Below are positions 61,788 to 64,000 of a stretch of 64,000 nt of DNA, piece after piece. The stretch lies in assembly GCA_016757515.1 (NCBI GenBank), contig JAERIN010000001.1, positions 1 through 64,000 on the forward strand, given 5' to 3'. The notes below the pieces were generated by a model, which made no database searches, was not told the DNA's origin, and saw nothing but the letters and a program-made list of their open reading frames with translations. Origin of the DNA: Alphaproteobacteria bacterium (lineage in GTDB: Bacteria; Pseudomonadota; Alphaproteobacteria; Micavibrionales; Micavibrionaceae). The translations under genes were made by a program, and so were the position numbers. Each line of letters starts with the position of its first letter. Within the stretch, counting starts at the first letter, position 1.

Positions 61788-63104
61788 CTACGCCCTCTCA
61801 TACACCGGGAAGCGCTGGAGCAATTGCGCCACCCTGGCGGCCGTTGCGCCCTCGACCTCCGTGTCGCCGCTCTTGCCGCCGCTCTTCACCAGACCATCCA
61901 GGACGTCGGCGATCCAATGTCCAACTTGTGTGAACTCAGCCACGCCTAGGCCTCGGGTCGTGCCAGCGGGAGAGCCAAAGCGCAGGCCAGAGGTGTACCA
62001 CGGCTTTTGCGGGTCGTTGGGGATGGCGTTGCGGTTGCAGTTCAGGTGTGCGCGGTAGAGCGCCCGTTGCGCGGGTAGGCCGACGAGGCCCTGCTTTTGC
62101 AAGTCCACGAGGAAAACGTGCGTATCCGTTCCGCCTGAAACAATGGTGTAACCGCGCTCGGCCAAAGCGCCGGCCAGGGCGCGGGCATTGTCCACCACTG
62201 CCTGGGCGTAGTCCTTAAATGCGGGCTCCAAAGCCTGCCCGAAGGCCACGGCCTTGGCTGCGATGACATGTTCCAGCGGGCCGCCTTGCATGCCGGGGAA
62301 GACAGCCGAATTGATCTTCTTACTTAGCTCCTCGTCATTCCACAGGATCAGACCACCGCGCGGCCCGCGCAGGGTTTTGTGCGTGGTCGTTGTGGCGATG
62401 TGCACGTGCGGGAAGGGGCTCGGGATCGCCCCACCAGCGACAAGTCCGGCATAGTGGGCGATGTCGGCCAGGAGCCACGCGCCTACCTTGTCCGCGATCT
62501 GGCGGAAGCGTGCCCAGTCTATGATGCGCGCGTAGGCGCTGGCCCCGCACACGACCATGTCGGGTTGTGTCTCGAGCGCCATGCGCTCGACTTCATCGTA
62601 GTCAATCTCCCCATTATCGTCCCGGATTCCGTACTGCGTGACGTCGAACCATTTGCCCGACACGTTCACGGGACTGCCATGGGTCAGGTGCCCGCCGTGA
62701 TCCAGGGCCATGGACAGGATTTTGGCACCCGGCTTGATAAGGGCGAGGTAAACCGCCTGATTGGATTGTGAGCCGGAGTTGGGCTGCACATTCGCAAAGT
62801 TGCACCCAAAGAGGGCTGTTGCCCGGTCAATCGCGATCTGCTCTATCGTATCGATATGGTCACAGCCGCTGTAGTACCGCTTGCCGGGTAGACCCTCTGC
62901 GTACTTGTTCGTCAGGATTGTGCCCTGCGCATCCATCACGGCGCGTGAGGTCATGTTCTCAGACGCAATCAGCTCCAGATACGCCGCCTGGCGCGCGCGC
63001 TCGGCTTCAATCGCTTGAAAAATAGCGGAGTCTGCCTCCCGCAAGGGCTGATTGTAAAAATCCCAAGTCGTGCGCGCATCGCGCTTTGCGGCCAGATTGG
63101 TCAT
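61788..63104 (-). CDS. glyA: Serine hydroxymethyltransferase
   Basis: 438 residues from ATG 63104, with AAAGGAG upstream. [72 protein letters not shown], the PLP lysine in [14 protein letters not shown] and [27 protein letters not shown] are all intact. It interconverts serine and glycine and feeds one-carbon units. The codon style is slightly more AT-rich than the neighbours. It is followed by nrdR. Confidence 0.97.
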   Translation of the reverse strand: MTNLAAKRDARTTWDFYNQPLREADSAIFQAIEAERARQAAYLELIASENMTSRAVMDAQGTILTNKYAEGLPGKRYYSGCDHIDTIEQIAIDRATALFGCNFANVQPNSGSQSNQAVYLALIKPGAKILSMALDHGGHLTHGSPVNVSGKWFDVTQYGIRDDNGEIDYDEVERMALETQPDMVVCGASAYARIIDWARFRQIADKVGAWLLADIAHYAGLVAGGAIPSPFPHVHIATTTTHKTLRGPRGGLILWNDEELSKKINSAVFPGMQGGPLEHVIAAKAVAFGQALEPAFKDYAQAVVDNARALAGALAERGYTIVSGGTDTHVFLVDLQKQGLVGLPAQRALYRAHLNCNRNAIPNDPQKPWYTSGLRFGSPAGTTRGLGVAEFTQVGHWIADVLDGLVKSGGKSGDTEVEGATAARVAQLLQRFPVYERA

Positions 63105-63169
63105 GACGGGGCTCCTTTCGTTGTGAGGGGCCCCATATAGCACGTTCGTGCGGCCTACGTGCAAGGGGC

Positions 63170-63997
63170 TCAGAGCTTGGCCACCCGTGCGGCGTGGCGC
63201 CCGCCGTCAAAGGGCGTGGTCAGGAACGTCTCCACGATCTCCAGCGCCAGCTCCGGCGCAATGAGGCGCGCGCCCAGGGCCAGGACGTTGGCGTCGTTGT
63301 GCTCCCGCGCGAGGCGGGCCATGGTCGTGTTGGTAGCCAGGGCGCAGCGGACGGCGGGGCTGCGGTTGGCGGCGATGGAGATGCCGATGCCCGTGCCGCA
63401 GATGAGGACGCCCCGCGCCGCGCGGCCCTGTTCTATGGCTTGCGCCAGGGCGCGTCCAAAGTCTGGGTAGTCCACGGGGTCGCGGGCGTTGTCTGTGCCC
63501 AGGTCCTCCCAGGCGTGCTGCGGCAGGGCGGCCTTGATGGCCTCCTTCAGAGCATAGCCCGGGCGGTCCGCGGCGATGAGGATGGATCGATTGTCACACC
63601 TCCTAAGAGGAAAAATCCAAACTTTGCGCTTTTTGCCTGCCGTGTCAGTTTGGTCCTCCTGGTACGGCACCCCAGATAACTCTACCTGTCCAATATAGGT
63701 GTATTGTCTCTCGGCCCGTGCTTCAAAGAGGTGTATGCAGACGCCGTTCTGTCTGGACTCTGCAAGAGTCTTGTTCTGCCTGGAATTAATACTCTGGTCT
63801 CCCAATTGTCCCATGCCCGTGTAATGAAGAATGTCTCCCTCCCACCGATCCTCATAAAGTCCCGTATAGGGATTAGAGATGAGAACAAGAACATTGTTCT
63901 TTTTGCTGCGTCGCATGCCTCCCTGATTAGAAACAGAGAAGCGTTTCTGAATGTCCTTGTTTGTCAGAACATCTTCAGGAGAGGGCAGGGTATCCAC
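63170..63997 (-). CDS. rpiB: RpiB-type ribose-5-phosphate isomerase fused in frame to an SRA-like domain (start outside the window)
   Basis: The frame is open to the window's right edge. Residues after ~130 are RpiB/Lac[22 protein letters not shown], the VDYPDFG strand, [20 protein letters not shown] with the catalytic Cys, and [27 protein letters not shown]. The N-terminal part ([63 protein letters not shown]) resembles the SRA-like domain of HNH restriction enzymes and is low in GC. RpiB's usual ASDHAG is AADRPG here. At the junction (63590-63612) an AGGAGG site remains, but no in-frame start follows it. The upstream start is not visible. Confidence 0.75.
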   Translation of the reverse strand: MDTLPSPEDVLTNKDIQKRFSVSNQGGMRRSKKNNVLVLISNPYTGLYEDRWEGDILHYTGMGQLGDQSINSRQNKTLAESRQNGVCIHLFEARAERQYTYIGQVELSGVPYQEDQTDTAGKKRKVWIFPLRRCDNRSILIAADRPGYALKEAIKAALPQHAWEDLGTDNARDPVDYPDFGRALAQAIEQGRAARGVLICGTGIGISIAANRSPAVRCALATNTTMARLAREHNDANVLALGARLIAPELALEIVETFLTTPFDGGRHAARVAKL

Positions 63998-64000
63998 TAT

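Overview
The window is about 64 kb of GC-rich chromosome from an alphaproteobacterium. The evidence is a circularly permuted two-piece tmRNA gene, a Tad/Cpa pilus block (cpaA-cpaB-cpaC-cpaD), a hemE-linked candidate replication origin, a DUF3576 lipoprotein, and the uppS-cdsA-dxr-rseP order. I cannot name a genus. Coding is dense, with many ATGA or GTGA stop/start overlaps and very short intergenic gaps.

Layout. 1-0.8 kb: a run of small phage-tail-like genes behind a strong sigma70-type promoter. 0.8-18.06 kb: every gene is on the minus strand: a secreted DUF2145 pair, aspS, the isoprenoid/lipid block uppS-cdsA-dxr-rseP, prs, a MaoC-phosphate acetyltransferase fusion, and cpaABCD. 18.06-18.36 kb: candidate oriC beside hemE. 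18.4-40 kb: housekeeping genes on mixed strands (hemE, rarA, ilvD, tRNA-Pro, ruvX, gatC, a pseudopilin, thiG, metB, ssrA, yebC, cysS, purE, tsaD, a thiD-thiE-leuB-tenA-trmJ-thrB run, sucA). 40-43.5 kb: a cobS-like AAA+ gene whose 3' end runs into an Mrr-type nuclease gene, then rpsF-rpsR-rplI. 43.6-53.7 kb: gyrA, a solitary nuoI, comF, pyrB, a large hybrid histidine kinase next to a divergent GGDEF gene with altered signature residues, and hisB. 53.7-61.3 kb: tmk, fcl and gatA mixed with orphan, decayed or divergent genes, including a glutamine-synthetase-like protein. 61.3-64 kb: nrdR-glyA, then rpiB joined in frame to an SRA-like domain from a restriction system.

The least ordinary features are as follows. 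(a) A 1.26-kb insertion made of two ~125-bp direct repeats flanking a low-GC PD-(D/E)XK-like gene; it splits a conserved nuclease-like gene between dxr and rseP. (b) A permuted ssrA whose predicted degradation tag is long, about 25 residues, with an internal repeat of the AND motif. (c) A repeat-rich hemE-proximal candidate oriC at which gene orientation changes. (d) Restriction-like sequence attached to housekeeping genes (Mrr after cobS, SRA-like fused to rpiB). (e) Several interrupted genes: an ACT-domain gene with a one-base shift, a GNAT gene with two in-frame stops, and an orphan gene whose frame depends on an AG-dinucleotide tract. All functional statements rest on reading motifs by eye; no database search was run.
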